Positions 44,339 to 57,370 of a stretch of DNA of 64,000 nucleotides are shown in pieces. The notes under the pieces were generated by a model. That model was not told the DNA's origin. It made no database searches and saw nothing but the letters and a program-made list of their open reading frames with translations. Numbering within the stretch: the first letter of the stretch is position 1; the number at the start of each line of letters is the position of its first letter. The DNA lies in assembly GCA_037126765.1 (NCBI GenBank), contig JBBCBC010000024.1, forward strand, positions 22,293,554 to 22,357,553, read 5' to 3'. Source of the DNA: Stenogyne calaminthoides (taxonomy: Eukaryota; Streptophyta; Magnoliopsida; Lamiales; Lamiaceae). Made by a program: the position numbers and the translations under genes.

Positions 44339-46083
44339 GACTAGAGTTAATCACCTACATGTCTAACCCCTAGACCATCAAATGTCTAGTATGTACATGA
44401 ACACTCAGTGTTTTTGTGAAATGATCCTCAAAATTAAATATGTGGGAATACATTTTAATTCCATTTCTCCTATCCTTATGATCTCTCTGATCAAATGATA
44501 AGTCTAGATACATGCTTGTTTCTATTTGCTAATCTCAGTTCCTTTGCTTGCGCATTCGCACCAACGTTGTCTTAATACAACTTTATTAGACAATTGGCAC
44601 TCGGAACTACCCGTAGTTCTCTTGAGAACTATAAAATCGAACTTCGGTTGTTGAATCTTTTTGAGGCTTCGATGACAATGAATAGTGCTTAACTTAACCA
44701 CCATTTGTTGAATCTCTTCATTCTTAGTCAACATGCTTGGAACTATTCCAACTGACCGCCTCATCATTGAGAGATAAACGTAACCTGACTGTGATTTATA
44801 GTCGGATTATAAACTTGCTTCAGCTTAACCAGTCATTTAGGTGAAGGAAACAAGTTTTACCCGTCTTTTTATAAATCTAGTCCCGATTGTCCACTATAAA
44901 CAAGAAACATTCTTTTGTTAAGCCTAAGATATTTATTGGTTTCGACAAATGATTTTTGACAGAATCCAAACCAACTCTGAGATTCACCCAAATTCGATGT
45001 TTTAGTATCTACTAAACCCTAATGGCCGATTGTTTTGGTTCCAACTATGAAATCGTGTTTAAGGTAGACCACATTGGGCCTAGTGCAAGTCATGGCATAC
45101 ATAATTGATCCAATTGCAGATGCATATGGGACATCTTTCATGTGTTTGATATTAGCTTCACTAGAAGGGCAATCCTTCTTTGATAGTTTTATCCCATGAC
45201 TCACCGGTGGAGACCCTCTCTTAGAGTTCTCCATCGCAAAACACTTCAACACCTTGTTTATATGGGTTGGTGAAATTGGACACCTCATCATCCTCTTGGT
45301 CAAATCGCATCCGGTCTTCAGTATTCGGGATCTTGATCCCTAGGGTGTAGCAAATCTTCACAAAGATCCTTCATCACGAAAGGTCTTTGACAACCAATCT
45401 TTAAGGGGCTGCATTAACGGGATATTAGTTCTCAAAATCAATATGTTGAGGTTTCGTATATTTGATATCGATTATGATGAAAACAATATTCTTCCCCCAA
45501 GTTTACAATAAATGCAAGGATCTTCCGACTTTTTGAACTTTTATGAAGTCAAAAGGACTTGATAGCCATCAAATCGGATATTCCAACTCCTAAAAGCTTG
45601 CTTCAATCCATAAATGGATATCTTTAGCTTGGATCTTAGATTAGAATTTGACTTAGATGAAAAACCTTTGACAACCAATCTTTAAGGGATTTTTAGTCAT
45701 AAACACTTCCTTATCAATGTTTCCATTGAGGAAAGTAGTTTTGACATCCATCTATCAAATCTCATAATCAAAGATATCTTTAGCTTTAGAATTTGACTTA
45801 TCGCAAGTAAAATTCATAATGGACTTGATCTTTACAAAAGTAGTTTTGAATCCATCTCAAATCATAATCAAAGTGTCTATCGCAAAGTAAAATTTGGACT
45901 TGATCTTTTACAATTGGACTATAACCCTTTCAAGCGATCGATTGCTACCAACCTAGCTTTTTGTAGGTTTGTACTATGCCATTTGTATCGGTCTTTACGC
46001 TTGAAGACCTAATCGCAACATATGGGTCTAACCTCTTTAGGCAACTCAACCAAGTCCTAAACTTGATTGGTGTACATCGAGTC
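44339..46083 (-). pseudogene. Element G RNase H and C-terminal RT, heavily decayed
   Basis: Best segment is 45303-45019: FAMENSKRGSPPVSHGIKLSKKDCP and MKDVPYASAIGSIMYAMTCTRPNV, homologous to RT of E. The RNase H part (45000-44339) is rearranged and frameshifted. Between about 45640 and 45915 pieces of RT are duplicated and out of order, so the RT palm motif cannot be read. The right end abuts the CATCT of element H. Confidence 0.85.
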
Positions 46084-46088
46084 CATCT
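46084..46088. repeat. Target-site duplication of element H, left copy (CATCT)
   Basis: CATCT before TGTTGGTCCC and again after CCCAACA (60949-60953). The unbroken site is seen in element C near 24629 (GAGTCCATCTCGG). Confidence 0.95.
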
Positions 46089-48261
46089 TGTTGGTCCCGG
46101 TGCAAAGCGAGTCTTACACGTGTATGGGGAATACACGTGTTCAGTTTTTTAAAACTTTTCTTTTTACCGAGGTCACTTGGGTCGATAATCCTCGAAGATT
46201 AGGTCCCCGAGAAGCACAAATCACTCGAGTCAAAGTCTCTTGAGACAAAAATGTGATCCCGAGTCGCTTTCGAAACCTCAAATAATCCCAACCGAGTCCT
46301 GAGTTTTTCAGAGATCCTCGAGTTGCTTGGATCGATATAACTAACTTCATCAACCCTCGGAAGAGTAAGTTCGGTTTGGTAACTATCTCTGTTCTAGCTA
46401 CTCGGATGTCGCGAATGGTTGGCCCTTTAGTTTATACTTTCGTTTTTAGCTTTCTTTGAAAACCTTCCTTTAATGGAATAGTGATTAGGCTGTGATTCAA
46501 TTACATGCAACTTCCGATTGGATTGATTCCAACCTGAAATATCGGTGAAAATATACTTTCAAACTCGGTGATGCAAATGCGATTAAGCCGCAGATAAAAA
46601 AGCAATAAACAACGCAGTGAGTTTATAGTGGTTCGGAGACTCAAGCTCCTCGTCCCACTCTCTCGATCCTCGAGAAATTCACTAATCACTTCCCTGAGCT
46701 TTACGACTACCTCGCGTGGTTTACTTACTCAACCCGCCCTGAGCTTTACACTACTCCACGTGGTTTACCTACTCAACCCGACCTTGAGCTTTCTACTACC
46801 TCCGTAGTTTACTTACTCAAACACAAACAAGCTTTCAGACTACCTCTGTAGCTTACTAACTTCTCCTCTAGAGCTTTCTGACTACTCCGCGTAGTTTACT
46901 AACTCTTTACAACTCTTCTCACCAACAAACACACTCCAACTACCTTCTCAAGGGTTTGGGGTTTTCTCGGTTGGTTTTCAACTAGGATGAGATATCCTTT
47001 ACAATGAAGTACAATGCAAAGGCTAGGATATCTCGACTAAGCTTTGGATATTTCTTATCAAGCTAGGCTTAGTTTAGTGAGCTCTCTTCAATATAAAAGC
47101 ACTTGGGAAATTCTAAGTTTTTCGAGTGCTTTAACTTTGCGATAATAAGTTTGAGCTCTTGAGTTGCTTACAAATTTCCCGTAACCTTACAATGTAGAGG
47201 GTCACAAGTATTTATAGGCATACACCAAAGTCACTCTTGAAAAATTATCCGTTGGAGGAGATAGCTTCGTGAGTTTCCTCTTATGGTGTGTGAGGAACGG
47301 CTATATTTAGGGTTTGAAACTCCCTAACACGTTTTAGGCAATAGCCTTTCATGTAGCCGGTCTTCACTTTTTGCGATCGAACTTTTGTACTTGACATCTT
47401 TTTTTCAATGACACATCCTTTGTCGATGTCGATATGGTGCAGTGTTGTCTTCCTCTTTTTTTTGTTTGTCTCGATTAAAGGTAGACACCTTCAGCGGCTC
47501 TTTTGGTTACAAACTACGAGTTGATATAACCTTAACAACACTCGACTTAGTTCCTTTTATGCGCATTTGAATGTCTTGGCAAATATCTATTTCTCTAAGG
47601 AATCGCGATCTTCTCGATGTGCATCATCCTTGGATAGATATTCTCGGTGCCTCGGAACATTCGAGTTTTATCTTTGAGCATTCGATATATTCTTGAAGTC
47701 TTGATATTTAATGTGCATTGATTATTCTTGATCTTGATTCTTGATCTTACATTACATTGTCTTGAGTCTTACGAGTCTTGAGGTCTTCTGAGTCTTGGCG
47801 TCTTCGAGTCTTGAGTCTTACGAGTCTTGATCTTGAGTCTTCACGGATATCTTGGTGATATATTGAATCTTCATGTTGAGTCTTGATTCCTCGATTTCAT
47901 CTTTGAGTCTTGATATCTCGATTTCTGCGAGTCTTGATATCTCGATTTCTGCTTTGAGTCTTGATATCTCGATTTCCTGCCCCGAGTCTTGATTCTCGAT
48001 TTCATCTTGAGTCTTGATTTCATTTCGAGTTTTGAAAACTTTTCAATTCGAAACTTCTTTTCTTCATAAACATACTTGAGTCTTGAAATCTTCATATCCT
48101 AATCGATCTATATTTCTTGACTATACATTTTGCGAGATATCATCCCGAATACTTTAAAACCAATCTCGACTCAACTATCAAGATTATCCTGAACATGTCA
48201 TACTCAGGGGTTTTGGGATCTAATCAAAATCATATATCTTTATTAAATTCATCTCCCAACA
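46089..48261 (-). repeat. 3' LTR of element H (LTR1)
   Basis: 2173 bp, the same layout as the other LTR1 copies. Against the 5' LTR of the same element (58837-60948) it differs mainly where CTGA/CAGA became CGA-type strings (46140-48130). TATA-like box on minus at 47216-47209. Confidence 0.95.
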
Positions 48262-48277
48262 ATTTCCCCTTTTTTGA
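48262..48277 (-). other. Polypurine tract of element H
   Basis: On the minus strand CATCAAAAAAGGGGAAATT precedes the LTR, corresponding to the A tract at 17349. Confidence 0.8.
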
Positions 48278-48718
48278 TGATGCCAAAACCTATCTTGTTA
48301 CAACCATACAACCTAAACTCAGGTTTCAGTTTATCCTATTACAAGATTGGTTTTAACGAGAAATCTCCCAATAATTTCTGAGAGTCTCCCAATAATTAAT
48401 CATTCAACAATTTCTTCAGTAATGAATCTCTCAAAGGATTCATCACCAAATACTTATAAACAATTTTCCATAAACAATTAATTCAGAGACATTATTCAAG
48501 GATATCAAAAGTAAAAGACATGTAAATAAGATAATGAGATATTATCTTTTGAGCATAAATGATAAATTTTCATTGATGATGAGTAGATCATTATTACGAG
48601 TTACAATGAAATTTATCGAAAAAAAAAAAAAAAGACAAAAAGATAGAAAAATTACAAGTGTCTTCAGGTAAGTCTTCAGTCTTCAGTCTTCAGATTTGGC
48701 TCTTCAGTCTTCTGCTCT
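48278..48718 (-). other. Element H 3' untranslated segment
   Basis: AT-rich, homologous to 16900-17348 of A, no coding signal. Contains a run of about 16 A near 48620. Confidence 0.6.
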
Positions 48719-51700
48719 TCAGTTTGCATCCTCTTCAATTTCATCAGCGGGCACCTCCAGGTTGAACATTCCGAAATACCTCTTCTTCAGAGCATTTCTT
48801 TCCTTGATGATATCCGGATTGTTCCCTGTCAGGCCTAACTGTCCAGCATATTGAGCAATTTCTTGAGTAATGGCTTTTTCATTCACCAAGCCATTACCAA
48901 GTCTTGGAGGAGGGTAGGTATATGGACCGGGGGCTACTATCTGCACCTTTCCTTCATCCGAAAGGTTTATCCAGCTTTGGAGATATTTAGGATAGAAGGT
49001 TAGGAGATATTCAATAAAAGCTTCATTTGGATCTGAGCTTTCCCCTTTCCATTCCCTGAGCACTTCATAGTAGAACCAGAAGGTTCTCTTGACCTCTTCC
49101 CAACTATCATTGAATTGGATGGGCATTCACTTGTCAATGTGTGGCCATTTTAGTGCTTGTGAAGTCCCTCTCCGTTCGCAAACTTTTTATATCCACTCAT
49201 TCACTTCTGCTCTTCATCTATTTTCTTCCTGATCACAGGCACGCCTGAGACCGAAGCAGCAGCTTTCTTAGCTTGTTCTATCTGGAGTGTCTTCAGAGCA
49301 TTCCTGGTGTTGAAGACTTTCTTCTGACCTGCAGACTCTTCTAATTCTCCAATCAGCTTCCTTTGCACTGGCTTAGAAGCCTTAGCACGCTTGCTCTCAG
49401 GTTCAACAATGCCCAAGGCTTTCCTCTTCATAGGCAATTCAGCAGCAGCCTGGCTTGTTCCAACCTTAGCTCTAGCACTCAGTTTCTCTCTTGCAACATC
49501 AAGCATGGTTTCCTCAGAAACCTGAGTGTATATCGGCTTCTCCACCTTACTGAACTTCAGCTTGTCAGTAGCTTCGACTTCCTTCAAGGCTTTGGATAGG
49601 CTATACATTTTAGCTTCCTTTTGTGCCTTTTTCTCCAAAGTACGTGCCAATAACTTCCTGAGGTCTTCATCCGTCTTTCCCCTTCTTGGCACCGTAATTT
49701 GGAAGAAGTCTGAAGTCTTTGTGTCCATATGATATTGCTCTTTGCTTACACAAATACCTCTCCTCGCTAAACCGATCTTGTTCATCTTCCAGCCTCCTGA
49801 GGTGGTTTTTAGCCATAGAGAACTCTTCAGAAAGATGGTCAAACTGGCGAGAGAGAGCATCTTTAAACATCTCTGTCATCTTGGTCATGAGCATTGAGCT
49901 CATTTCCTCAACAAATGACTTGATCGACGCCGTTCTTCTCTTGCCAATTTCACCTCTAGGAACTCGGTATTCTCCTGGTGCTTACTTTTAAGTTCGAACT
50001 CATTTCGTTGACTCCTCCGGCTTCTCATTCAAATTGTCTTCCATGGAGGTCATCTTTGAGGTTAGAGTGTCTTGGAGTAGCACCAGTTCTGAAGATGAAC
50101 TCAGATTCTCTATCTTCTGAGTTTGGCTGGCCAATGTCTCTTCCATCTGAGCGATCTTGTTCATCATATGCTCAACCTTTTCAAGTTTCTCCATCAAGGG
50201 AGTGAGGTCAATCTCAGGAACATTCTGCACCTTCTGTGCTGATTGATCATCTGAGGTTGAACACAACCTCGAGGTCGGTCTCACACGAGCATCGAACCAT
50301 CCTGAGCTCCGGTCTCCAATCGAGCCTCGGTCACATACATCGACAATTGAGTTAAAGATAGAACTTTTCAAGAACTTTGGCATAATTGTTAATAGTTCCA
50401 AAAGGTACACGAAGAGTCTTAGCTTGATCGAGGTTGAATGATTTCAGTTGATCGGACAAGAAGTTTCCTTCTCCATCCGAGATCGATCCTCGGCATCTCC
50501 TGTTGGTCCTCATCTTGAAATTTGTCTCTCTTTGCTAGGGGCACCAACCCGATAGCTCTCCTCTCGGCTATCTTCTTCGAACCCGACTCATCAAAATCGG
50601 AAATTTTCATCCCGAGCTTTGTCTTCCTGAAACACGAGAACTTCGGTCGGGAAGGTTGTCTCCTCATTCCACCGATCTTCCCTCTCGAATCAAAGAATGT
50701 TAAGCATCTCCGGAAGAGTCGATTGAGGATGAAAACCGTTGTCCTTAATCTGAAGAAGATATCTTGCGGATCGGGGTATGTCTTGAGCTTCGGGGGTAGC
50801 GGTCAAGATGAACCGTTCCCCCTTGCTCCTCCACTCGGTTTCTTGACTTAAGCCTTCTTCCATCTCGGGCTATCTGGTTCAGTCGAAGCATCAGCTGAAG
50901 GATCAAGAAGTAGATCACTCAGGAGCTCATCCAAAATAAAGCGCTCCACGAGTCTCAAAGACATCCCGAATGTTGTCTTGTCAGGTCCTCAGCTTGCATC
51001 TGAGTTGGTTATGGGGCCTGAGCTGGCAAGTCCTCAGATTGACTCTAAGTTCGCTCTCCTGTCTGAGCCGGCACATCTTTGGTAGGAATCTCTGAGGCTT
51101 GAGTTCCTTTAAAAATTTCCTGAGAAATTTTATCTGAAATTTGGCGATGTCTCAAGCACCTCGAGAGAAGACCTCGCTCCTCGATCTGCTCGCATGCCTT
51201 AGAGATAACCTGAGCCAAGACTTGTAATGGCGAATTCTGAGCGGTTTGGCTCTCAGGTTGAATCTCTTCAGAATCACTGCCATCTTCATCGGTGAGAACC
51301 ACCAATCTTCTGCGCTTTGGAGCAAGGTTCTTCTGCTTCATCAATTTTACACCCTGCTCCTTCTTCGCCTCCAACAAAACCTTCCCCCTGGTTTGTTGGG
51401 TCTCTTTCTTTGCGCCTCTCTTGGTGATTCTGCTTTCTTTTCTTTCTTCCCTCTGATGGCCTGTTTCTTCACAGCAATGGGCTTGAAGAGGACCTTGGAC
51501 TTGGGGAATGGGGTCGAATTGGCAAAGATGTCCTCCTCCTCTCTGCACATCTCCAAAATAAATGCTATTTTGGTGGCATGGTGGATCTTGCCTTTGATCG
51601 AGATAGCCCCGTCCTTCTCCCTTTTTACGACCTTGGCTTGTTCACTCACTGTATCTGAATCAAGAATCTGAGCCAGTTGAAGTCGGTGGTGGGTGAAGCC

Positions 51701-52258
51701 TCGATCGCCGCCATTAATCTGAGCTTCGGGGTACTAATCTGCTCAAAACTCCCCGAATGACTCATGATGCATTTGCTCACAATATCTATCAAAACTCTAT
51801 ATTGTGGCTTCAAATGCCTCTTATGCAGTGTAGCCTCAAATTTTACAGGATTCTCAGTAATCCTATCTAAATACTCCTGCTCTCTACCCAACATATACAC
51901 AGCAGGATCCTCTCCTCTATCACAAAGCTCAAAAACATCGTTTAAATTCTTCGGAATTATATACAATTCCCTTTCAAAATTGATGTATTTGGATGAATGC
52001 TCTAAATGTGATACAGTAATCTCAGAATGCATACCATCCTCTTCATCTATCTTCATATTACAGATGAACTCGATTACCTCTTTCGCGTATTCTTGGTCCG
52101 GTTAAAACTGCGGCAGATAGATGAGTGAGCTTGGCCAAACGGATCATATGGAGAGCCTCCTCTTCTGGTTTGGAGTTGGTTGTGCTATCGAGCGAGACAA
52201 TGAACTCGTACTAAGGTTTGTTGGTTTTGGCTAATTTGTCGAAAATGGTAGGTGCCAT
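48719..52258 (-). pseudogene. aORF of element H: extra ORF after pol with coiled coil, function unknown
   Basis: Start ATG at 52258-52256, stop at 48721-48719. N-terminal domain (52056-51660) with EITVSHLEHSSKYINFERELYI and CDRGEDPAVYMLGREQEYLDR. At the position where A and B have TAG, H keeps TGG. Basic middle (51650-51045), coiled coil (about 50230-49670) with MEKLEKVEHMMNKIAQMEE, basic segment (49600-49350), and C-terminal domain (49126-48719) with NDSWEEVKRTFWFYYEVLREW and GPYTYPPPRLGNG, ending EIEEDAN. Broken by about six frameshifts, several within CAG/CTG-depleted stretches. No homolog is recognised beyond the resemblance of the N-terminal domain to plant-transposon-associated proteins. 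Confidence 0.75.
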
Positions 52259-52877
52259 TTGAGAGATTGAAGATTTAGGGTTTAGGATTTTCTGGGCAAA
52301 GGGAATTTTCTTGCAGAGGATTTTGGGAATGAAGGGTTTGATAAAATTGGGCTTGAATGGCTTCTTGGGGTATAAATAGTTTCGAGATCGTGGGAATTCG
52401 CGTTGGTTAGGTGAAAAGCGACGGTTGAGATTAATCTCCGATTAATCGGGTATGCGAACAGTAGATCTTCCGAAAAGTAAGCCGCCAAAATATCCTCATT
52501 GGTCATTAATGTAACAGAGCATTAAATGATATTGAACTTCTTCTAATTTCAAAAGATCCCGCCTAAAAAACATTCCTTAGGTGTTTTGTATTTATTGCAA
52601 ATGATTACTGAGCTTCACTTAAGCAATAAATGAGTTGCATGAGTCATTACTTCTTCAGACTAATTTCTCTCTATCAGTCTTCTTAATCTCGACCTTGATG
52701 AAATGTCGATTATAATCTTGAAAAATGAATGGGTTCGATAATAACCTTTAATCTTGACCTTGAAGAATCTGAGTTTCACGAGACTCGATTCAATATTTCC
52801 ATTTTATCCTGAGTTTCTCAGTAGAATTCTGAGAAAACTTCATGCATCTGAAAACCTTCAATTTTTCAGATTTTACT
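52259..52877 (-). other. Spacer between pol and aORF of element H
   Basis: About 620 bp without a supported gene, homologous to 12740-13379 in A. Confidence 0.6.
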
Positions 52878-54176
52878 CTATACACCTGGATCTAACATCC
52901 CTAATTCAACTGAAAGTTCCTGAAATCTTGATTCAGCCAAAGGTTTAGTCAAGATATCAGCTCTCTGCTTATCAGTATGAATTTTCTCCATCCTTATGTC
53001 CTTTTTCTCGACATGATCTCTGATGAAGTGATGTCTGATATCCACATGCTTGCATCTGGTGTGCAATACCAGATTTTGTGAAATAGCAATGGCACTATTA
53101 TTGTCACAAAATATTGGTACTTCATTGGCTACAACTTTATAATCCCTTAATTGTTGTCTGAGCCAAAGAATCTGAGCACAGCAGCTTCCTGCAGCCATGT
53201 ATTCAACCCGATCTCTTGGTTGCTCTTGAGGTCCTGCTTTCTTCGAAAACCAAGATATCAGCTTACTTCCTAGAAATTGACAAGTTCCTGTAGTGGACTT
53301 CCTGTCAATTCTGCAACCTCCATAATCAGCATCTGAGTAACCAGTTAATTCAAGGTTATCATCAGCTGGATACCATAATCCTCTATTCACTGTGCCCTTA
53401 AGATACTTCAGTATCTTTTTGGCAGCCTCCATGTGACTAGCCTTAGGATTAGCTTGGTATCTTGCACATATCCCAAGAGCGAATGTTATATCCGGCCTAC
53501 TTGTTGTGAGATAGAGCAATGATCCAATGATTCCTCTATAATCAGTATGACTCACTGATTTGCCTTCAGAATCAGGATCCATCTTGTAGTTAGTATTCAT
53601 AGGAATCCTAACTGCATTGCAATCTCCCACACCATATTTGGCAATCAGATCTCTGGTGTACTTTGCCTGGTTGATGAATATTCCTTCCTTTGATTGTTTC
53701 ACTTGAAGACCTAGAAAGAAATTCATCTCTCCCATCATTGACATCTCAAACTTGCCTTTCATCAGTGTTGAAAACTTTTCACACAGCTGATGGTTTGGAG
53801 ATCCAAAAATGATATCATCAACATATATCTGAACCAGTAAGATATCTTCCCCATCTTCTATCCTGAACAGAGTTCTATCAACAGTTCCTTTGACAAAACC
53901 ATGGTCAGTAAGAAACTGAGAAAGAGTATCATACCATGCTCTGGGTGCTTGCTTAAGACCATACAAAGTTTTTTTTTCGAGCACAGAAACATGGTCATTC
54001 TGCTTTGAAACCGGAGAGGTTGTTCCACAAAACCTCTTCTTTAAGCACACCGCTTCGGAAATGCACTTTTCACATCCATTTGATAGATCGTGAACTTCAT
54101 GTGGGCAAAGATATGCAAGAAACAATCGATGGCTTCTAGTCTTGCAACAGGTCAAAAAGGTTTCATCATAATCCAA
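52878..54176 (-). pseudogene. Element H reverse transcriptase and RNase H
   Basis: A 432-codon open frame. RT palm YVDD is at 53825-53814 within YVDDIIFGS, followed by FEMSMMGEMNFFLGLQVKQ. RNase H has YSDADYGG and CDNNSAI, but the TEAEY segment is replaced: the region 53250-53205 reads KAGPQEQPRDRVEY where A has KQTSVATSTTEAEY, so the catalytic Glu is lost in this reading. Compensating indels explain this: the DNA is shifted and then restored. The first 60 codons (54176-54000) are also shifted against A. Confidence 0.9.
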
Positions 54177-56110
54177 GCCTTCTTCTTGGGAATAACCTTG
54201 TGCAACTAAATTTTTGCCTTGCTTCTTACAATGTTGTTGTTTTCATCTCTTTTATTCTTAAAAACCCACTTGGTTTCAATGACATTGTGCCTTTTCGTGT
54301 CTATCTACTAGCTCCCATACTTCATTCCTTGAGAATTGATTCAAATTTCATCTTGCATAGCAAGAATCCAATGAGAATCTTGTAGAGCTTCACCAATCTC
54401 AAGAAGTTCTTTCTCCGATAGGAAGCAGCGAATAGTGCACTCTCACCATGGAACCTTCTTGTTTTAACACCTTCGGTTAGATCACCCACAATCGACTTGT
54501 AGGATGATTATCTAACCATTTCCTTCTTGATGTTCCCCTTCAAAGAAATCCTCAACATTTGAAATGTTAGGTTTAGTTAATTCATGAACTCGGGAACAAT
54601 GAGAAAGGAAAGGAATCATCTTCCTCGGGAAATTCTATTCGAACATTGTCGAGACATTTGTTCCCCTTTGGTTGATAGATTCGAGAATTTTCCTCACCGT
54701 GACCACATCTTCATTAGCATCACATACCCGAGTCCTAATCGTGTCTGCTGTCAGATTGGTCACCTTTTGGTGTGTTGGCTTTCCGAGTCTCACCATCCTG
54801 AATTCCATCCCGAACTTCTTTATCTGAGTCTGAGTCACTCCAATCATAGATAGTGACTGACTTCTTCTTTTCAGGTTCAGTGGATGATTTGTCATTCTTT
54901 TTCAGGCTTAATCTGGTGATCCTCTTGGTCAGTTCATCTGCATCATGTTCTTGTTTCTTCTGAACACAAGTAGATTCATCAAAAACAACATGAGGTGTTT
55001 CCTCCACAATAAGAGTCCTACAATTGTAAACTCGAAAGTTTTCTCGACTTCGAAATATCCTAAGAATATTCCTTCATCGCTTTTACTATCAAATGTTTTC
55101 AACTGATCTTTACCATTATTGTGTATGAAACACTTGCAACCAAACACACGAAAGAAAGAAACAAGAGGCTTCCTTTCATTCCAAAGCTCATAAGGTGTTT
55201 TGCCTTGACTCTTGGTCAGCATGGATCTGTTCTGAGAGTAGCATCACGGTGTTGACTTCAAATTTCAAAACCTTTTAGGAATATCGACTTCATTATCATT
55301 GTCCTTCTTGAACTTCTTTCGAGTCCTGTTCCTTCTTTCAAAGAACACCATTTTGTTGAGGGGTCCTTGCGGTGATGTTTCATGAAATTCCATTTGTTTG
55401 CATAATAATCGATATGATATGATTTATAAATTCAGTTCCCTTGTCAGATCTGATTTTGACCACACTCAGATTTTTCTCAATACTGAGCCTTTTCAGTAAT
55501 TCTGGCAGCTTTATCTGAGTCTCTTTCTTACTGAGTAAGAATATGACCCCAAGTATATCTTAAGTAGTCATCAACTACTACTAATGTGTATTTCCTGCCA
55601 TTAGTGCTCACTGGTGTTATAGGACCAAAAAGATCCATATGCAGTAACTGAAGTATTCTGTCAGTAGAAACATCTACTTTGCTTTTAAATGATGCTCTAA
55701 TTTGTTTTCCTTTTTGGCACGCATCACAAATATGTTCCTTACTGAACACATCATTAGGAAACCCTCTTACAAGAGCTAATCTTGCAAGCTTATTCAGGGT
55801 TTTGAAATTCAGGTGATTCATTCTTTTATGCCATAACCAACTGGTATCTGTGGAACTTTTAGCAACCAAACGTGTATCTTTAGGAGTTGAACTCCAATCA
55901 GCAAGATACACATTTCCTTTTCTAGTACCAGTCAATAATATTTTCTGTGTTGTATCATCTTTCACATAACATAAGTTCTTAGAGAACTCAACATTGAAAC
56001 CCTTATCACAGAATTGGCTTATTGAAAGCAAATTATGCTTCAATCCAGATACATATGAAACACCATGGATATGAACTGAGTCGATTTCCAAAGTTCCATA
56101 TCATTCATCG
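54177..56110 (-). pseudogene. Element H integrase and integrase-RT linker
   Basis: The zinc-binding region (WLWHKRMNHLNF, CDACQKGK) and first catalytic Asp (HMDLFGP) are in one frame at 56091-55528. The central core (55527-55223) is frameshifted and CAG/CTG-poor. The C-terminal region VFGCKCFIHNNGKDQLKTF is at 55222-54929, followed by a Ser/Asp-rich linker (55007-54735). The stretch 54770-54180 is badly frameshifted against A. Confidence 0.88.
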
Positions 56111-57370
56111 TCCCCTTGGAGTTATCTCCAAAAGTGATATGTCGTGGGCCTCTTTGTTCAACATAGTCACCGAGTATCTTCCGAATCTGTCATATGTCTT
56201 GAGCATCCACCGTCAAGATACCATATATCGAGGGCCTTTTCATCTCTCTTTCCGGTCTTTGTGATCTTTAATCACCAATTGCCCTTGTTTTCCTCCCCGA
56301 AAAATAGATCAATTTTTAGGTACCCAATTTGTGTAGGGTCCTACAAGGTTAGATGTACCTTTTTCGGAATCCAAATTTGCACGACAACTCTAATCACTTT
56401 AGAGTGGCTAATTTGTCTTCCATAAACATCAACATACACATTTACTACTCGGGTGCCTTAGCGGTTTTTACGTGTATGTGTGCTAGCTTTAGCATGAACA
56501 TGGGCTTTTGAATTTTTCTTAGGTTCGTGCCTTTTGTTCATTTGCTTTGGCTTCGTCTTGGCCGGTCTAAATCTTTGATGACTTCGGGTTCGGGTAACCT
56601 TTACCCTTAGGCAAGTGGGGTTCAAAGGTTGCTGTCTTTGAAATTGGGTCTTTCAAGATCTTCGAGGACTTGGTCTCTTCGATTGAGAATGTCTCTGGCT
56701 GAGTGTTTCTCATCCGAGGATTCCTCCGATGGTTCAAAGTGGAGTCTTTCGGTTTGCATTCTTAGCTGAGGCTTTGAAGTACTTGCTCGAAACTTTTCCA
56801 ATCGAGTGCTCGGGTTTTCTAGCCTTCACCGAGGTTTGGGCTTTCCTACGATCATTCAGTTTCTTTGAGACCATAGGTCTTTTTTTTTCCTTTGTCTACA
56901 ACCTTGGGCATTACTTGATTTTGAAGTGTAGGTGCCCTTTGGTTTTACAAAGATTGTCTTCTTGCTACTTGATGATGCGAGATTTAGATGACCTTGTGAG
57001 GTTCCCCCGAATGTATCCCAATCCAGATTTTATAGTGGCGGATCTCTGGTAACTCAAATTTCATCTATTACTTTAGATGCAGATTCAATAGAGTTAGCTT
57101 CTTCATGCACTATCCTCACAGATTCTGTAGAGTTTCATGCTTCTCGGAGAGGTCATTGAATTTAGTCCCCGATTATCCGAATCTCTTGATGGATTTCTCT
57201 AGCTTTTTGATTAGGGTCACTATCAACTTCTCTTTCTCTGAGAGTTGTACTTTCAGAACATCCATTTCATCAGTAGCTCCCATTAATTGAGAAGTGATTT
57301 CAGTTTTGCTAGAGTCTTTCCATTTTAGATTTTTCGACTTTTCGTTTCATTATTCGCTCTTGAGTTTCTT
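56111..57370 (-). pseudogene. Element H protease and Gag-protease linker
   Basis: The protease reads WYLDGGCSRHMTDS, with the triad at 56214-56206 as DGG instead of DSG (AGT to GGT, a CAG-to-CGG type change in a depleted patch). Upstream the linker contains the conserved pre-protease segment (about 56370-56300) but is heavily frameshifted from 56990 to 56450. Confidence 0.8.
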
